From JADKBO01 sp037968395 (lineage in GTDB: Bacteria; Bacteroidota; Bacteroidia; Chitinophagales; Saprospiraceae), in assembly GCA_037968395.1 (NCBI GenBank), contig JBBKVK010000218.1:1-54730 (forward strand): a stretch of 54,730 nucleotides of DNA, written 5' to 3'. Both the position numbers and the translations under genes were made by a program. The number at the start of each line of letters is the position of its first letter. Position 1 is the stretch's first letter. Shown one piece after another: positions 8,693 to 18,108 of the stretch. The notes under the pieces were generated by a model. The model saw only the letters and a program-made list of their open reading frames with translations, ran no database searches and had not been told where the DNA came from.

Positions 8693-9487
8693 TTGAATTT
8701 TTATAAATATCACGGTACTGGTAATGATTTCATTCTTATTGATAGGATGAATAAAAATCAAAACTTGATATTATCTAAAGAACAAATCGCCTTACTTTGC
8801 AACAGAAGATTTGGGATTGGTGCAGACGGATTGATGATCTTGAAAGCATCTACAATTGCAGATTTCGAAATGATATATTACAATAGCGATGGTAATATTA
8901 GTAGTATGTGCGGAAACGGCGGTAGATGTATAAGTCAGTTTTATTTTGACCAAGGTTATGGTAAAGACCATGTTACATTTATTGCAATTGATGGCCTTCA
9001 TGATGCTTGGTCAACTAATCAACAGATAAAATTAAAAATGTCTGATGTACAAATAGTAGATCGAAGAGATGACAACACTTTTGTCTTAGACACAGGCTCT
9101 CCCCATTATGTGCAAATTGAAACAGATAAAACATTGATTGATAATATTTTCAAATTTGGACAATCTATAAGATATAACGATGAATTTAAAAATACAGGAA
9201 TAAATGTCAATATAGTACTTACTGAAGGTGCAAATAAAATACGAATGGCTACTTACGAACGAGGTGTCGAAGACGAAACTTATTCCTGTGGTACAGGCGT
9301 TGTAGCTGCTTCAATTTCTTATGCTATCAAAGAATCCTTACAAGGTGAATCTGAAGTAAATGTTACAACAAAGGGTGGAGATCTATCTGTTTCCTTTAAA
9401 ATAAATGACGCAACAATCACCGAAATATACCTTACTGGACCAGCAAGATTTGTGTTTTCAGGGAGTGTTGATCGTTCAATAATATAG
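8693..9487 (+). CDS. dapF: Diaminopimelate epimerase
   Basis: DapF interconverts LL- and meso-diaminopimelate for lysine and peptidoglycan synthesis. It starts at a TTG (8693), giving the family's standard N-terminus NFYKYHGTGNDFILID. No in-frame ATG lies upstream of it after the previous gene's stop. The two catalytic cysteines are visible in SMCGNGGRC (near residue 74) and SCGTGV (near 203). The symmetric halves of the fold are complete in 264 residues. It is 22 bases from the BFN gene and 16 from the CPBP gene, so it probably belongs to one transcript. Nothing appears odd apart from the TTG start. Confidence 0.95.
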   Translation: MNFYKYHGTGNDFILIDRMNKNQNLILSKEQIALLCNRRFGIGADGLMILKASTIADFEMIYYNSDGNISSMCGNGGRCISQFYFDQGYGKDHVTFIAIDGLHDAWSTNQQIKLKMSDVQIVDRRDDNTFVLDTGSPHYVQIETDKTLIDNIFKFGQSIRYNDEFKNTGINVNIVLTEGANKIRMATYERGVEDETYSCGTGVVAASISYAIKESLQGESEVNVTTKGGDLSVSFKINDATITEIYLTGPARFVFSGSVDRSII

Positions 9488-9502
9488 TTAACTTAATTTA
9501 TC

Positions 9503-10615
9503 ATGCCCATGGATCAAAAAGGTTTTTTTGAATTAGCTAAAAAAGGCAAAACAGATTGGTGGCTATATATTTTGACATTTTTTCTAGTTTTAGTTGGATA
9601 TACTATAGGCCAGATTCCACTCACAGCACTTCAGTTGAGTAAAATAAGTAAATTGGACTTAGGCAACGATGTTCTCAAAAAATTTGAGGAGACGATGGAC
9701 TTTAGTCTTTTTGGAATAGACAAGAATGTTGGGCTTATCTTTTTGATTCTAATGTTTGTGTTTGCAACTGGCGGGTTATTGTTAGGTCTTAAAATACATA
9801 AAAAGAGTTTTAAGGATATTATTACCCCAAATAAAACAATTGATTTTAAAAAAATACTTTTCTCTTTTGGATTTTGGTTTGTCTTAAGTTTGGTCTTTGA
9901 GACAATTACCTACTTTATTGACCCATCTCATTATACTTTTTCATTTAATGCTGGTAGTTTTTTTATATTACTATTGATCTGTATATTTTTAATGCCTATA
10001 CAGACTTCATTTGAAGAATTCTTTTTTAGAGGTTATCTTATGCCTGCATTCTCTTTACTGACTAAAAATAAATGGATGCCTTTAATCATTACATCTATCT
10101 TGTTCTCTATGGTGCATAGTGCAAATCCTGAAATTGACAAATACGGATTTTGGACAATGCAGTTTTACTACATAGGCGCAGGATTATTTCTTGGATATAT
10201 AACAATAATGGATGACTCATTAGAGCTAGCATTAGGTGTCCATGCAGCTACCAATATCTTTGGCGCATCTATGGTTTCTTATGATGGGAGTGTGCTACAG
10301 ACTGATACTCTTGCTAAGACTTCTATTATAAACCCATGGATGATGATAGCAGTATTTTACATCTGTGCCATTATCTACATCTATTATTGCCATAAAAAAT
10401 ATAAATGGGGAGGATTAGATGTATTAATGGCGCCTGTAAATGCCTCTAGTTCACAAACGTCTCTACCACTTGACTTCTTAGATACAGAGCCTAGATCCTC
10501 AAAAGCCATTCAAATAACAGCTCAAAAAGATAACAATATATTTCCCATTGATAGTGGTGGGATCCAATCAAACACAGACTATTCAAGCTTAATAAATGAC
10601 AATGAAGAAGAATAA
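9503..10615 (+). CDS. CPBP-family intramembrane metalloprotease
   Basis: This is a multi-pass membrane protein of the CPBP (Abi/CAAX protease) family. Strongly hydrophobic segments occur from about residue 22 onward. The family motifs are EEFFFRGYL (EExxxR, near residue 172), FSMVHS (FxxxH, near 199) and HAATN (HxxxN, near 249), which together make up the intramembrane active site. A hydrophilic tail of about 60 residues after residue 310 is extra to the family core. Substrates cannot be told from sequence. An ATG at 9509 (third codon) is an alternative start. Its last codons overlap the start of the M1 peptidase gene, supporting co-transcription. Confidence 0.88.
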   Translation: MPMDQKGFFELAKKGKTDWWLYILTFFLVLVGYTIGQIPLTALQLSKISKLDLGNDVLKKFEETMDFSLFGIDKNVGLIFLILMFVFATGGLLLGLKIHKKSFKDIITPNKTIDFKKILFSFGFWFVLSLVFETITYFIDPSHYTFSFNAGSFFILLLICIFLMPIQTSFEEFFFRGYLMPAFSLLTKNKWMPLIITSILFSMVHSANPEIDKYGFWTMQFYYIGAGLFLGYITIMDDSLELALGVHAATNIFGASMVSYDGSVLQTDTLAKTSIINPWMMIAVFYICAIIYIYYCHKKYKWGGLDVLMAPVNASSSQTSLPLDFLDTEPRSSKAIQITAQKDNNIFPIDSGGIQSNTDYSSLINDNEEE

Positions 10616-12476
10616 CATTTTAGTAATATTCGGTTTAATAATTTCTATATCTGCTAATCTGATGGGTCAGAGCAATTGCTATTGGCAACAGAAAGCATAT
10701 TATGAAATGGATATTGATTTTGATACAAAAAAACATCAGTTTGAAGGTGAGCAAAGCATAAAATATGTCAACAACAGTCCTGATACTTTGAGCCATATCT
10801 TTTACTATTTGTTTTACAATGCTTTCCAACCAAATAGCATGATGGATGTGAGATCCAGAACAATTAGTGATCCAGACCCAAGGGTTGGAGATCGCATTAG
10901 CAATCTAGACAAATCAGAGATTGGCTACCAAAAAATAAAATCCCTAAAAGTAAGAGGTAAGAAGCATAAGTTCATTATGGAAGGCACCATTCTAGAAGTG
11001 ACTTTGGACAAGCCTATTCTACCTGGTGAAGTTGTCATGTTAGAAATGGAATTTGAAGCTCAAGTCCCAATACAAATTAGAAGAACAGGTCGTAACAATA
11101 AAGAAGGTATAGATTACTCTATGGCTCAATGGTTTCCAAAACTTTGTGAATATGATAGACTAGGCTGGCATGCTCACCCTTATGTTGGCAGAGAGTTTCA
11201 TGGCATTTGGAGTGATTATGACATTAAAATCGAAATTGACAGTGACTATATTCTAGCTGGCACTGGTGAACTTCAAAACTTTGAGGAAATTGGATATGGA
11301 TATTCTAAAGTAGAACCAACAAAAAGGCCAAAGAAGCTAACATGGCACTTTATGGCAAAAAATGTAATAGACTTTATGTGGGCAGCCGATCCAGATTATA
11401 GACAAATCGTATATCAAGCACATGATGGTACAGTATTGAGATTCTTCTTTCAACCAGGAGAGAAAACCACTGAAAACTGGGAAGCACTGCCAAAAATCAT
11501 GGATGAAGCATTAAAATATATCAATGAGAACTTTGGTAAATACCCCTACCCTGTTTACAACTTTATACAAGGTGGCGATGGCGGAATGGAATACCCTATG
11601 GGAACTTTGATCACTGGAGAAAGACCACTTAACAGCTTAGTCGGAGTATCTGTGCATGAATGGATGCACTCTTGGTATCAGATGATGCTGGCCACTAATG
11701 AAGCCATGTACCCTTGGATGGATGAGGGCTTTACCTCTTATGCCAGTGGAGAAGTCATGAATCACCTTAGAAAGCAAGGCTTAATCCCTGGAACAGCTGT
11801 TGATAACCCACATCTTAGATCAGTAGTTGGATTTGCAAACTTTACAAGTAGTGGTTTAGAAGAACCTCTCACTACCCATTCGGATCACTACATGACGAAT
11901 ACTGCTTATGGCACAGCTTCATATACCAAAGGCGAATTAACTTTAGTCCAACTTTCTTATATCTTAGGTGATGATGTAATGCGACAAGGTCTACTTCGTT
12001 ATTTTAATGAATGGAAATTTAAACACCCTACCCCAGAAGATTTCTTTAGAGTGATGGAAAAAACAGCTCAAATTGAGCTTGATTGGTTTAAAGACTATTG
12101 GGTAAACACTACAAAAACAATTGATTATGGTATTGATACATTAATTGGTGACAAGTTGACTATCAATAAAATAGGTGAATTTCCTATGCCTTTAGACATC
12201 GTAGTTACAACTAAAAAAGGTAAAAAACAGCTTTATTACATCCCACTTTCTTTAATGAGAAATGACAAATCTCCAGAAGGTGTCCATGACGATTATAAGA
12301 TAGCGAAAGATTGGGATTGGACAGACAGTCAATACACCTTGCAATTAAAGGAAAAAGCGAAAAATATAAAAAGTATTGAAATAGATCCTTCAGGTAGAAT
12401 GTTGGATGTAAATAGGGATAACAACATATTAAACCTAAATGATAAATCGACAGAAAGTGATGGTGATGAAAAATAG
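10602..12476 (+). CDS. M1-family zinc metallopeptidase, secreted
   Basis: This is a gluzincin aminopeptidase of the M1 family. The start at 10602 gives a clean signal peptide (MKKNNILVIFGLIISISANLMG). An ATG two codons earlier is equally possible. The zinc site is H352-E353-x-x-H356 in VHEWMHSWYQ with the third ligand E375 in WMDEGFTSY, the expected 18-residue spacing. The exopeptidase motif appears as GDGGMEYP near 325-332, where GGME stands in for the classic GAMEN. The N-terminal half is the beta-sandwich domain. The gene overlaps the CPBP stop by 14 bases and the next lipoprotein by 11, so the three are translationally linked. It probably degrades peptides in the periplasm or outside the cell. 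Confidence 0.9.
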   Translation: MKKNNILVIFGLIISISANLMGQSNCYWQQKAYYEMDIDFDTKKHQFEGEQSIKYVNNSPDTLSHIFYYLFYNAFQPNSMMDVRSRTISDPDPRVGDRISNLDKSEIGYQKIKSLKVRGKKHKFIMEGTILEVTLDKPILPGEVVMLEMEFEAQVPIQIRRTGRNNKEGIDYSMAQWFPKLCEYDRLGWHAHPYVGREFHGIWSDYDIKIEIDSDYILAGTGELQNFEEIGYGYSKVEPTKRPKKLTWHFMAKNVIDFMWAADPDYRQIVYQAHDGTVLRFFFQPGEKTTENWEALPKIMDEALKYINENFGKYPYPVYNFIQGGDGGMEYPMGTLITGERPLNSLVGVSVHEWMHSWYQMMLATNEAMYPWMDEGFTSYASGEVMNHLRKQGLIPGTAVDNPHLRSVVGFANFTSSGLEEPLTTHSDHYMTNTAYGTASYTKGELTLVQLSYILGDDVMRQGLLRYFNEWKFKHPTPEDFFRVMEKTAQIELDWFKDYWVNTTKTIDYGIDTLIGDKLTINKIGEFPMPLDIVVTTKKGKKQLYYIPLSLMRNDKSPEGVHDDYKIAKDWDWTDSQYTLQLKEKAKNIKSIEIDPSGRMLDVNRDNNILNLNDKSTESDGDEK

Positions 12477-12963
12477 TAATCTAATGATGATTTTGATTAT
12501 TGCAGCTGCCTTTGCAGGATGTAAGTCTCAGAGCCAAAGCATCTCAACTGAGACTGTTATACCATATGAGTTTACTCAAGACAGTTTGTCCATATTAAAT
12601 GTCTTGTCGACTCAACAATCTGCTTGGAATGAGGCAGATATCCCAAAGTTTATGGAAGGATACTGGAAAGATGATGCTCTAACATTTATTGGAGGAAGCG
12701 GTGTCACTTATGGTTGGCAAAATACACTAAACAATTACTTAAAAGGATACCCTGATCCTGATGCAATGGGCCAATTGAGTTTTGATATAATAAAGGTGAA
12801 ATCATTAGGGTCGGACGCCGCACAAGTTATTGGTAAATACACTTTAGTTAGAAAAGAAGACAAACCAACAGGTCACTTTAGCCTGGTTTTTCAAAAAATA
12901 AACGGAGTATGGCTGCTCACATCAGACATGACTGCTAATACGCCAGTAATGAAAGCGGAATAA
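12466..12963 (+). CDS. DUF4440/SnoaL-like lipoprotein
   Basis: The preferred ATG at 12466 yields a lipoprotein signal with lipobox AFAGC. Upstream ATGs at 12439 and 12460 only lengthen the charged N-terminus. The 165-residue protein then has an NTF2-like domain: LSTQQSAWNEADIPKFMEGYW, DDALTFIGGSG near 70, and the closing strands GHFSLVFQKINGVWLLTSDMT. That pattern fits DUF4440. Members of this fold bind small ligands or act as small enzymes, and no specific function can be given. It overlaps the M1 gene and its stop shares bases with the folP start (TAATG), so it sits inside an operon-like string. Confidence 0.8.
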   Translation: MKNSNLMMILIIAAAFAGCKSQSQSISTETVIPYEFTQDSLSILNVLSTQQSAWNEADIPKFMEGYWKDDALTFIGGSGVTYGWQNTLNNYLKGYPDPDAMGQLSFDIIKVKSLGSDAAQVIGKYTLVRKEDKPTGHFSLVFQKINGVWLLTSDMTANTPVMKAE

Positions 12964-13784
12964 TGACATTAAATTGTCGAGGCTATTTATTAGACCTCAC
13001 CACACCAAAGGTTATGGGTATATTGAATGTCACTCCAGATTCATTTTATGATGGTGGTCAATTCAATAATCCTAGTGTATTAGTGACAAAAGTTGGTCAA
13101 ATGATTTCTGATGGAATGGATATTTTAGATATTGGTGCTATGTCCTCTCGTCCTGGCGCTGAAATCATTCCTTTTGAAATAGAGTTAGAAAGGTTAAAGG
13201 AAGCATTAGATATAATTGTACCTACATTTCCTGATATTATTATTTCAATAGATACCTTACGAGCAACCATCGTTTCTGCTTTGGTTGATTACCCAATTCA
13301 TATTATTAATGATATCTCTGGTGGCAATTATGATACAAATATGATAGAAGTTTGTGCTAACCATAAGTTAGGATATATTATGATGCACATGCAAGGCAGT
13401 CCAGCTGTGATGCAAAAAGATCCAACTTATGATGATGTTGTATTTGAAATCATGGTAGATTTACGAAATAGAGTTAAGCAAGCTCAAGCTAAAGGGTTAC
13501 ACAATATTGCCATTGATCTAGGTTTTGGCTTTGGCAAATCGATAGATCACAATTTTTCATTGTTAAAAAACTTAGGTAATTTTAAATTTATAGGTTGTCC
13601 AATTTTGGTTGGGATTTCTAGAAAATCTATGATATGTAAAGTGCTGGGTGCTAGTCCAGCTAATGCATTGAATGGCACGACTGCACTGCATATGATGGCA
13701 TTAAATAACGGTGCTAGTATCTTAAGAGTTCACGACATCAAAGAAGCCCAAGAAGTCATTACACTATGGAAAAAGTTAAATTAA
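12963..13784 (+). CDS. folP: Dihydropteroate synthase
   Basis: FolP condenses p-aminobenzoate with hydroxymethyl-dihydropterin pyrophosphate in folate synthesis. The hallmark motifs are in order: MGILNVTPDSFYDGG near residue 18, DIGAMSSRPGA near 56, ISIDTLRA near 95, IINDISGG near 115, MMHMQGSP near 140, DLGFGFGKS near 187 and VGISRKS near 218. Its 273 residues are a full-length TIM barrel. The ATG overlaps the preceding stop (TAATG). In the family AMSSRPGA is usually DIGGxSTRPG, so this is a mild variant. Its stop codon shares the palindrome TTAA with the stop of the convergent cutC gene. Confidence 0.95.
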   Translation: MTLNCRGYLLDLTTPKVMGILNVTPDSFYDGGQFNNPSVLVTKVGQMISDGMDILDIGAMSSRPGAEIIPFEIELERLKEALDIIVPTFPDIIISIDTLRATIVSALVDYPIHIINDISGGNYDTNMIEVCANHKLGYIMMHMQGSPAVMQKDPTYDDVVFEIMVDLRNRVKQAQAKGLHNIAIDLGFGFGKSIDHNFSLLKNLGNFKFIGCPILVGISRKSMICKVLGASPANALNGTTALHMMALNNGASILRVHDIKEAQEVITLWKKLN

Positions 13785-14470
13785 TCTACTTTTTTGTATT
13801 TTAAATAATTAACCATCGCTTTAACCTCTTCACCATCGACTCCAATATAGTTTCCTTCTATATCTACTATTTTAGCTGAAGTATGATATTCTGCTCCTTT
13901 GGCCACCTTATCTAGTGCTGGCAATGATTTACTTGTTACTCCCGAACCAGGAAGAATGGTCATTTTGTCCTTGTACTTTTGTATTAGTTCATTGATTAGA
14001 TCAGCTCCTTCTAATGCTGTTGGCTTTTGACCAGATGTCAGTATACGTCTAAATCCCAATTCATATATTTCGTTTGCCGCCTGCAGAGGATCATTTACGA
14101 CATCAAAAGCTCTATGAAACGTACAACTCATTCCTTTTGCTAATTGTAACAATTCCCGATTTTTATCGATATTTATCTTGTTATGTTCGTTAAGTATTCC
14201 AAACACTACTCCATCTGCACCAATCTCTTTGCAAAACTTTATACTTAATTTCATCTTTTCAAACTCGTCTTCGTTATAAGTGAACCCTCCACCACGAGGT
14301 CTAATCATTACAAATAATGGAATCGTTAATAATGCTCTAGCCTTTCTAATAAAATCAATGCCTGGAGTCGTACCACCTAGCGTAGGATCTAAACACAATT
14401 CTATTCTGCCAGCACCATTTTTCTGGGCTACTTCACAACCTTTTAAATCGAATCCTATAACCTCTAACAT
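13781..14470 (-). CDS. cutC: CutC-family protein (copper homeostasis protein)
   Basis: This TIM-barrel protein of the CutC family has 229 residues. It opens with the family's start (EVIGFDLKGCEVAQKNGAGRIELC), has GGTTPG near residue 31, MIRPRGGGFTYN near 56, FHRAFDV near 118, and LTSGQKP and ILPGSGV in the C-terminal third. These conserved elements are all present. The family name comes from copper phenotypes in E. coli, but its biochemical role remains unclear, so only family membership is asserted. It is convergent with folP, with a 4-base overlap at the stops. Confidence 0.9.
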   Translation of the reverse strand: MLEVIGFDLKGCEVAQKNGAGRIELCLDPTLGGTTPGIDFIRKARALLTIPLFVMIRPRGGGFTYNEDEFEKMKLSIKFCKEIGADGVVFGILNEHNKINIDKNRELLQLAKGMSCTFHRAFDVVNDPLQAANEIYELGFRRILTSGQKPTALEGADLINELIQKYKDKMTILPGSGVTSKSLPALDKVAKGAEYHTSAKIVDIEGNYIGVDGEEVKAMVNYLKYKKVD

Positions 14471-14628
14471 TGTGTAAAAATAAACATAAAATCTATTTTG
14501 AAATGAACTGTCTCATAAAATTCTCAAGTTTGATACAATCTAAGCTTTAATTATCGTTTCTTAAATAAGTTAATTAAACTCACAGAGGCAAGTAAAAGAA
14601 TTACTATTTATTATTGATTCCTGTTTGC

Positions 14629-14662
14629 TTTGAACATATTAACTTTTTTTGTAATATATTTG
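14629..14662 (+). promoter_or_regulatory. Promoter of the HtrA-like protease gene
   Basis: TTTG (14629-14632) and TATATTTG (14655-14662) form a -33/-7 pair with a 22-base spacer. The -7 box ends 17 bases before the ATG at 14680, so the longer in-frame extension upstream (towards 14614) would run through the promoter and is rejected. Confidence 0.65.
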
Positions 14663-14679
14663 CAATACAATCAGATTAC

Positions 14680-16119
14680 ATGCAATTTAACACTAAGACT
14701 ATTGTATTTCTAACAGCATTGATATTTACAACATCATTTGCTACAATTTTCATTTACACTACATTGGTCAATCCTGTAAAGAAAATCTACTTTGAGGAAT
14801 CCCTTAGAGCCAAAAAGGTTGCAGAACGAGAACTCTTATTATCTGAAAGAGCAAACAGTATATTCAACAGTAGTACACCAACTGATTTTATCAATTCCGC
14901 AGAAAAATGTATAGAATCTGTAGTGTTCATTCGAGCTCTAGAAAAGGTCGAAGACCAAGGCTACTATTCTGACGCTTACACTGCTAGTTCTGGATCAGGG
15001 GTAATTATTAGCAGTGATGGTTTTATTGTGACTAATTATCATGTTGTAGAAAATGCGGCAGAAGTAGAAATAATGCTCAACAATAATAAAGAGTATAAAG
15101 CAAGGATTATTGGTACCGATGTCAACACAGACCTAGCCCTTTTAAAAGTAGAAGCCGACGACTTACCTTTTTTAGTATTTGGAAATTCTGATAGCCTACG
15201 TGTTGGTGAATGGGTGATGGCTATTGGCAATCCATTTAGGCTACAATCCACAGTAACTGCTGGGATTGTAAGTGCAAAAGCTAGAAACATTAACATTCTT
15301 CAAGACAGAGGCATTGAATCCTTCATACAAACGGATGCCGCAGTAAATCCTGGTAATAGCGGAGGTGCACTGGTCAATACCAATGGAGATTTGGTTGGAA
15401 TAAATGCTGCAATATTGAGTATGACTGGAAAATATGAAGGATTTTCGTTTGCTATTCCTGCAAATCTTGCTAAAAAGGTAATCTCAGATCTAAGGCAATA
15501 CGGTGCTGTCCAAAGAGGATGGTTGGGTGTAGAACTCCAAAGTGTGAATGACGAAAGAGCAAAAAAACAAGATTTACCTGAGGTCATGGGTGCATATATT
15601 GCCGTTGTCAATAAGAATGGAGCAGCTGATGAAGCAGGCTTGAAAGCTGGTGACATTGTGGTATTAATGAATGGGTTAAAAGTAGAATCTCTACCAACAT
15701 TTATGGAAAAAATCGGACAGCTACGACCAGGTGATAAGGTTAAGCTAGAATATTATAGAAATGGTAATAAGAAAAGAACTACTGTTACTTTAAGAAATCA
15801 ATTAAACACCACAGATTTCATTGCAGTTAGAAAGGATAAGATACTGACAGATGTAGGCTTTGAGCTTAGAAACCTAGATTCTTATGAAAAATCTAAATAT
15901 CAAGCAGATGGTATTATGGTTGTCTCTGTATATAGAAACACTAAAATTTCAGAATCCCGACTCGAGCCTGGCTTCATCATTACAAAAGTCAACAATAATA
16001 GGGTGAAAAATGTAAATGATCTAGTTAATTTTTTAATAGATCGCAAAGGAACAGTTGTCTTAGAAGGATTTTATGAAAATTATCCTGGAGAATTTCCTTA
16101 TACATTTGAAATGGAATAG
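14680..16119 (+). CDS. HtrA/DegP-family serine protease
   Basis: This is a periplasmic quality-control protease and chaperone. From the ATG at 14680 the protein is 479 residues with an N-terminal membrane anchor or signal segment (about 8-30). The trypsin-like domain shows the triad H121 (TNYHVV), D151 (NTDLALL) and S227 (NPGNSGGA). Two PDZ domains follow, the first around 285-375 (GWLGVELQ, AGLKAGDIVVLMNG) and the second around 390-475 (GFELRNLD to GTVVLEGFY). This is the standard Deg architecture for Bacteroidota. It has its own promoter and is monocistronic as far as can be seen. Regulation by envelope stress would be expected from the family but is not visible in the sequence. Confidence 0.93.
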   Translation: MQFNTKTIVFLTALIFTTSFATIFIYTTLVNPVKKIYFEESLRAKKVAERELLLSERANSIFNSSTPTDFINSAEKCIESVVFIRALEKVEDQGYYSDAYTASSGSGVIISSDGFIVTNYHVVENAAEVEIMLNNNKEYKARIIGTDVNTDLALLKVEADDLPFLVFGNSDSLRVGEWVMAIGNPFRLQSTVTAGIVSAKARNINILQDRGIESFIQTDAAVNPGNSGGALVNTNGDLVGINAAILSMTGKYEGFSFAIPANLAKKVISDLRQYGAVQRGWLGVELQSVNDERAKKQDLPEVMGAYIAVVNKNGAADEAGLKAGDIVVLMNGLKVESLPTFMEKIGQLRPGDKVKLEYYRNGNKKRTTVTLRNQLNTTDFIAVRKDKILTDVGFELRNLDSYEKSKYQADGIMVVSVYRNTKISESRLEPGFIITKVNNNRVKNVNDLVNFLIDRKGTVVLEGFYENYPGEFPYTFEME

Positions 16120-16151
16120 ATGAACAATTGACAATTCTTAATACATACCTT

Positions 16152-17078
16152 TTACTCTATCATCAAATTACATCCTCTGATATCCGAATGATCTAGCCTA
16201 CCCATCAATTTAAAACTTCCATCATCGTGCAAGATTCCTAGATCACTAGTTTGGATAAAGGAACAAGTATCAACATTATTCAAGTCGATGATATTCACTA
16301 TCCCTGTTTTACCATTTCGTTCTAAGGTGAGCGGATCTGTAATTTCTGAAACTACTATTTTTAAGGACTTAGATTGGTAAAATACCCCTTTCCCTTTAGA
16401 GTAAGCTTGGCTAAAAAGCTCTGTCATACCATATTCCGAATGTATAGTTTTAACACCAAAAGCTTTTTGAATCAGTTCATGAAGTTCTTCTTTAATTAGT
16501 TCCTCTCTTCTTCCTTTCATGCCTCCTGTCTCCATAATTATCAATTCTGGGTACGACATTTGATACTTTGCGATAAAATCCATCAAGCCAAAACTAACGC
16601 CAAATAGTACAGTTGGAATACAATTTTCTTTGCAATATTGGAGTTGCCGCAACAAGTCTTCATGATTATTTAGATAAAAACCGCTTTTGTATTTTGACTT
16701 TTCTACAAAGTGTTTCATCATTGCAATAAGCGACGATCCCTCCCTCTCCATATAACCTGGTAAAAGACACAAATAACAATAGTCTTCAACTTTGCTATAA
16801 AATTCTTCCCAACATTTAACTGTAGCATTCAGATAATCAGTTAAGTTTTTCACATAATGCTTCGAAAAAATAGCATTTGTGGTTCCACTTGATGTAAATA
16901 TTTGTTGCTCGTCCCAATCTCCTGATTTAATAATCTCATTTTTAAAAGCTTCAATCGGAAGAAAAATTGGTGCCTCTAGCTGACTCACATTTTCTTTCTC
17001 AATCAAATTATCTACATATTGACAATATATTTCATTATTTTTGTACTGATAGCGGAAGATAGACATAGCAACATTCAT
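16152..17078 (-). CDS. LuxE-like acyl-protein synthetase
   Basis: This 308-residue protein resembles the LuxE/acyl-protein synthetase group of adenylate-forming enzymes. It has the phosphate-binding-type loop FTSSGTTNAIFSKH near residue 63, a GMTELFSQAYSKGKG motif near 220 that matches the A5-like motif of the ANL superfamily, and a QTSDLGILHDDGSF segment near 285 that may be the A7-like Asp. It is shorter than full ANL enzymes, as LuxE is. No luxCDAB genes accompany it, so bioluminescence is not implied. In Bacteroidota, lone homologues are annotated only by family, so the substrate is unknown. The ATG at 17078 or one five codons in (17066) could be the start. Confidence 0.75.
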   Translation of the reverse strand: MNVAMSIFRYQYKNNEIYCQYVDNLIEKENVSQLEAPIFLPIEAFKNEIIKSGDWDEQQIFTSSGTTNAIFSKHYVKNLTDYLNATVKCWEEFYSKVEDYCYLCLLPGYMEREGSSLIAMMKHFVEKSKYKSGFYLNNHEDLLRQLQYCKENCIPTVLFGVSFGLMDFIAKYQMSYPELIIMETGGMKGRREELIKEELHELIQKAFGVKTIHSEYGMTELFSQAYSKGKGVFYQSKSLKIVVSEITDPLTLERNGKTGIVNIIDLNNVDTCSFIQTSDLGILHDDGSFKLMGRLDHSDIRGCNLMIE

Positions 17079-17185
17079 AAAGTTATGGACGTTAACCTCT
17101 TGTACTAATTTTATAAGTTCTGTTCTTGTTTTAATAATCGAAATGGATTTTTTATTTAAACAAAGATAGAACTAAATTGATCTTG

Positions 17186-17668
17186 ATGAAAAGCATTGTA
17201 ATTTATATATTTATTTTTGGAAGCTTAATTACTGGGTGCATCAATGCTCCTGACTTTAGTAATACTCCTGAGATTACATTCATAGGCTTTAACAAATCAA
17301 CAATGCTCCAAGGAGACCTCAACACAGACAGTGTCACATTAATTATTGACTTTACAGACGGCGATGGAGATATAGGTAGTACAGCTACCTCCAGCAAATT
17401 AAACCTTTTCATCTACGATAATCGAAACGGATTCGTTTATGACAATATCAAACTGCCAGAAATCCCACAAGATGGAGCTTTTAATGGAGTAAAAGGTACT
17501 ATCCAACTAAAGCTATACAATGGCTGTTGTCTATTTGATGATAAACCAAATTGTTCAGTTGTTCCTTCTGAGAGCAATGAATTATCATTTGATATCTATA
17601 TGATCGACAAAGCTGGCAATCAGAGTAACACCATTACGACTAGTGTGCTTGAGCTGGTTTGTGGGTAA
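17186..17668 (+). CDS. Uncharacterised lipoprotein
   Basis: The 160-residue product starts with a lipoprotein signal with lipobox LITGC when begun at the ATG at 17186. The upstream TTG at 17177 adds three residues only. The mature part has ITFIGFNKSTM, then a calcium-loop-like acidic stretch DFTDGDGDIGS near residue 55, and a short Cys cluster GCCLFDDKPNC near 115. It reads as a single small beta-sandwich domain of the kind seen in Bacteroidota surface lipoproteins. I do not recognise a named family beyond that. Its gene is divergent from the LuxE-like gene. Confidence 0.75.
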   Translation: MKSIVIYIFIFGSLITGCINAPDFSNTPEITFIGFNKSTMLQGDLNTDSVTLIIDFTDGDGDIGSTATSSKLNLFIYDNRNGFVYDNIKLPEIPQDGAFNGVKGTIQLKLYNGCCLFDDKPNCSVVPSESNELSFDIYMIDKAGNQSNTITTSVLELVCG

Positions 17669-17996
17669 TGAGGTGATTTAGAAAATATCAGATTATCACT
17701 TGTAAAAACACTATGCTATTATCTCCAATCTAACATATATACTTATTATCATCCTAAATGATTGGGTACAAGTAATTAAGTGGTTTGAATCGGTTTTAAA
17801 AAATGTTTAAAAATCGCTTTTTAGTAATCTCTAAAAAAAATAAAACCTTAGTAGGGAATTTTTATGAGTATTAGGTTGTATCAATGTAATGTTAGTTGTA
17901 TTCACAGAACAATTTTAAAAGTTTCTTATTGTTTCAAACATAAAATACTGAATAGCAGTAAATTATGATTTATTTGAATAAATTCACTAAAATGGA
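17669..17996. other. Intergenic region without a supported gene
   Basis: About 330 AT-rich bases separate the lipoprotein gene from the promoter of the DUF2795 gene. A 23-codon ORF from 17803 is the longest I noticed, and nothing supports it. I see no strong hairpin, repeat or RNA signature. Confidence 0.5.
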
Positions 17997-18026
17997 TTTG
18001 ATAGTACAGAAAAAAAATTACTTTTG
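17997..18026 (+). promoter_or_regulatory. Promoter of the DUF2795 gene
   Basis: TTTG at 17997-18000 is followed after 18 bases by TACTTTTG at 18019-18026, an exact match to the -33/-7 consensus. The predicted transcript would have a leader of about 80 bases. Confidence 0.75.
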
Positions 18027-18108
18027 TGGCTTAATTGACAACGTTACAATATCAGTCAGAGTTGATCTGAGTGATAGACATTTTTAACATTTAAATTATT
18101 TTTAGCCC

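Noticed and set aside
14614..14679. Longer start for the HtrA-like protease
   Set aside because: It overlaps the TTTG/TATATTTG promoter, and the ATG at 14680 starts a normal anchor helix.
15300..15656. 118-codon ORF on the minus strand inside the HtrA-like gene
   Set aside because: It is a frame shadow of a gene with full catalytic motifs on the plus strand.
17803..17874. 23-codon ORF in the spacer upstream of the DUF2795 gene
   Set aside because: Very short, low-complexity and unsupported by any signal.
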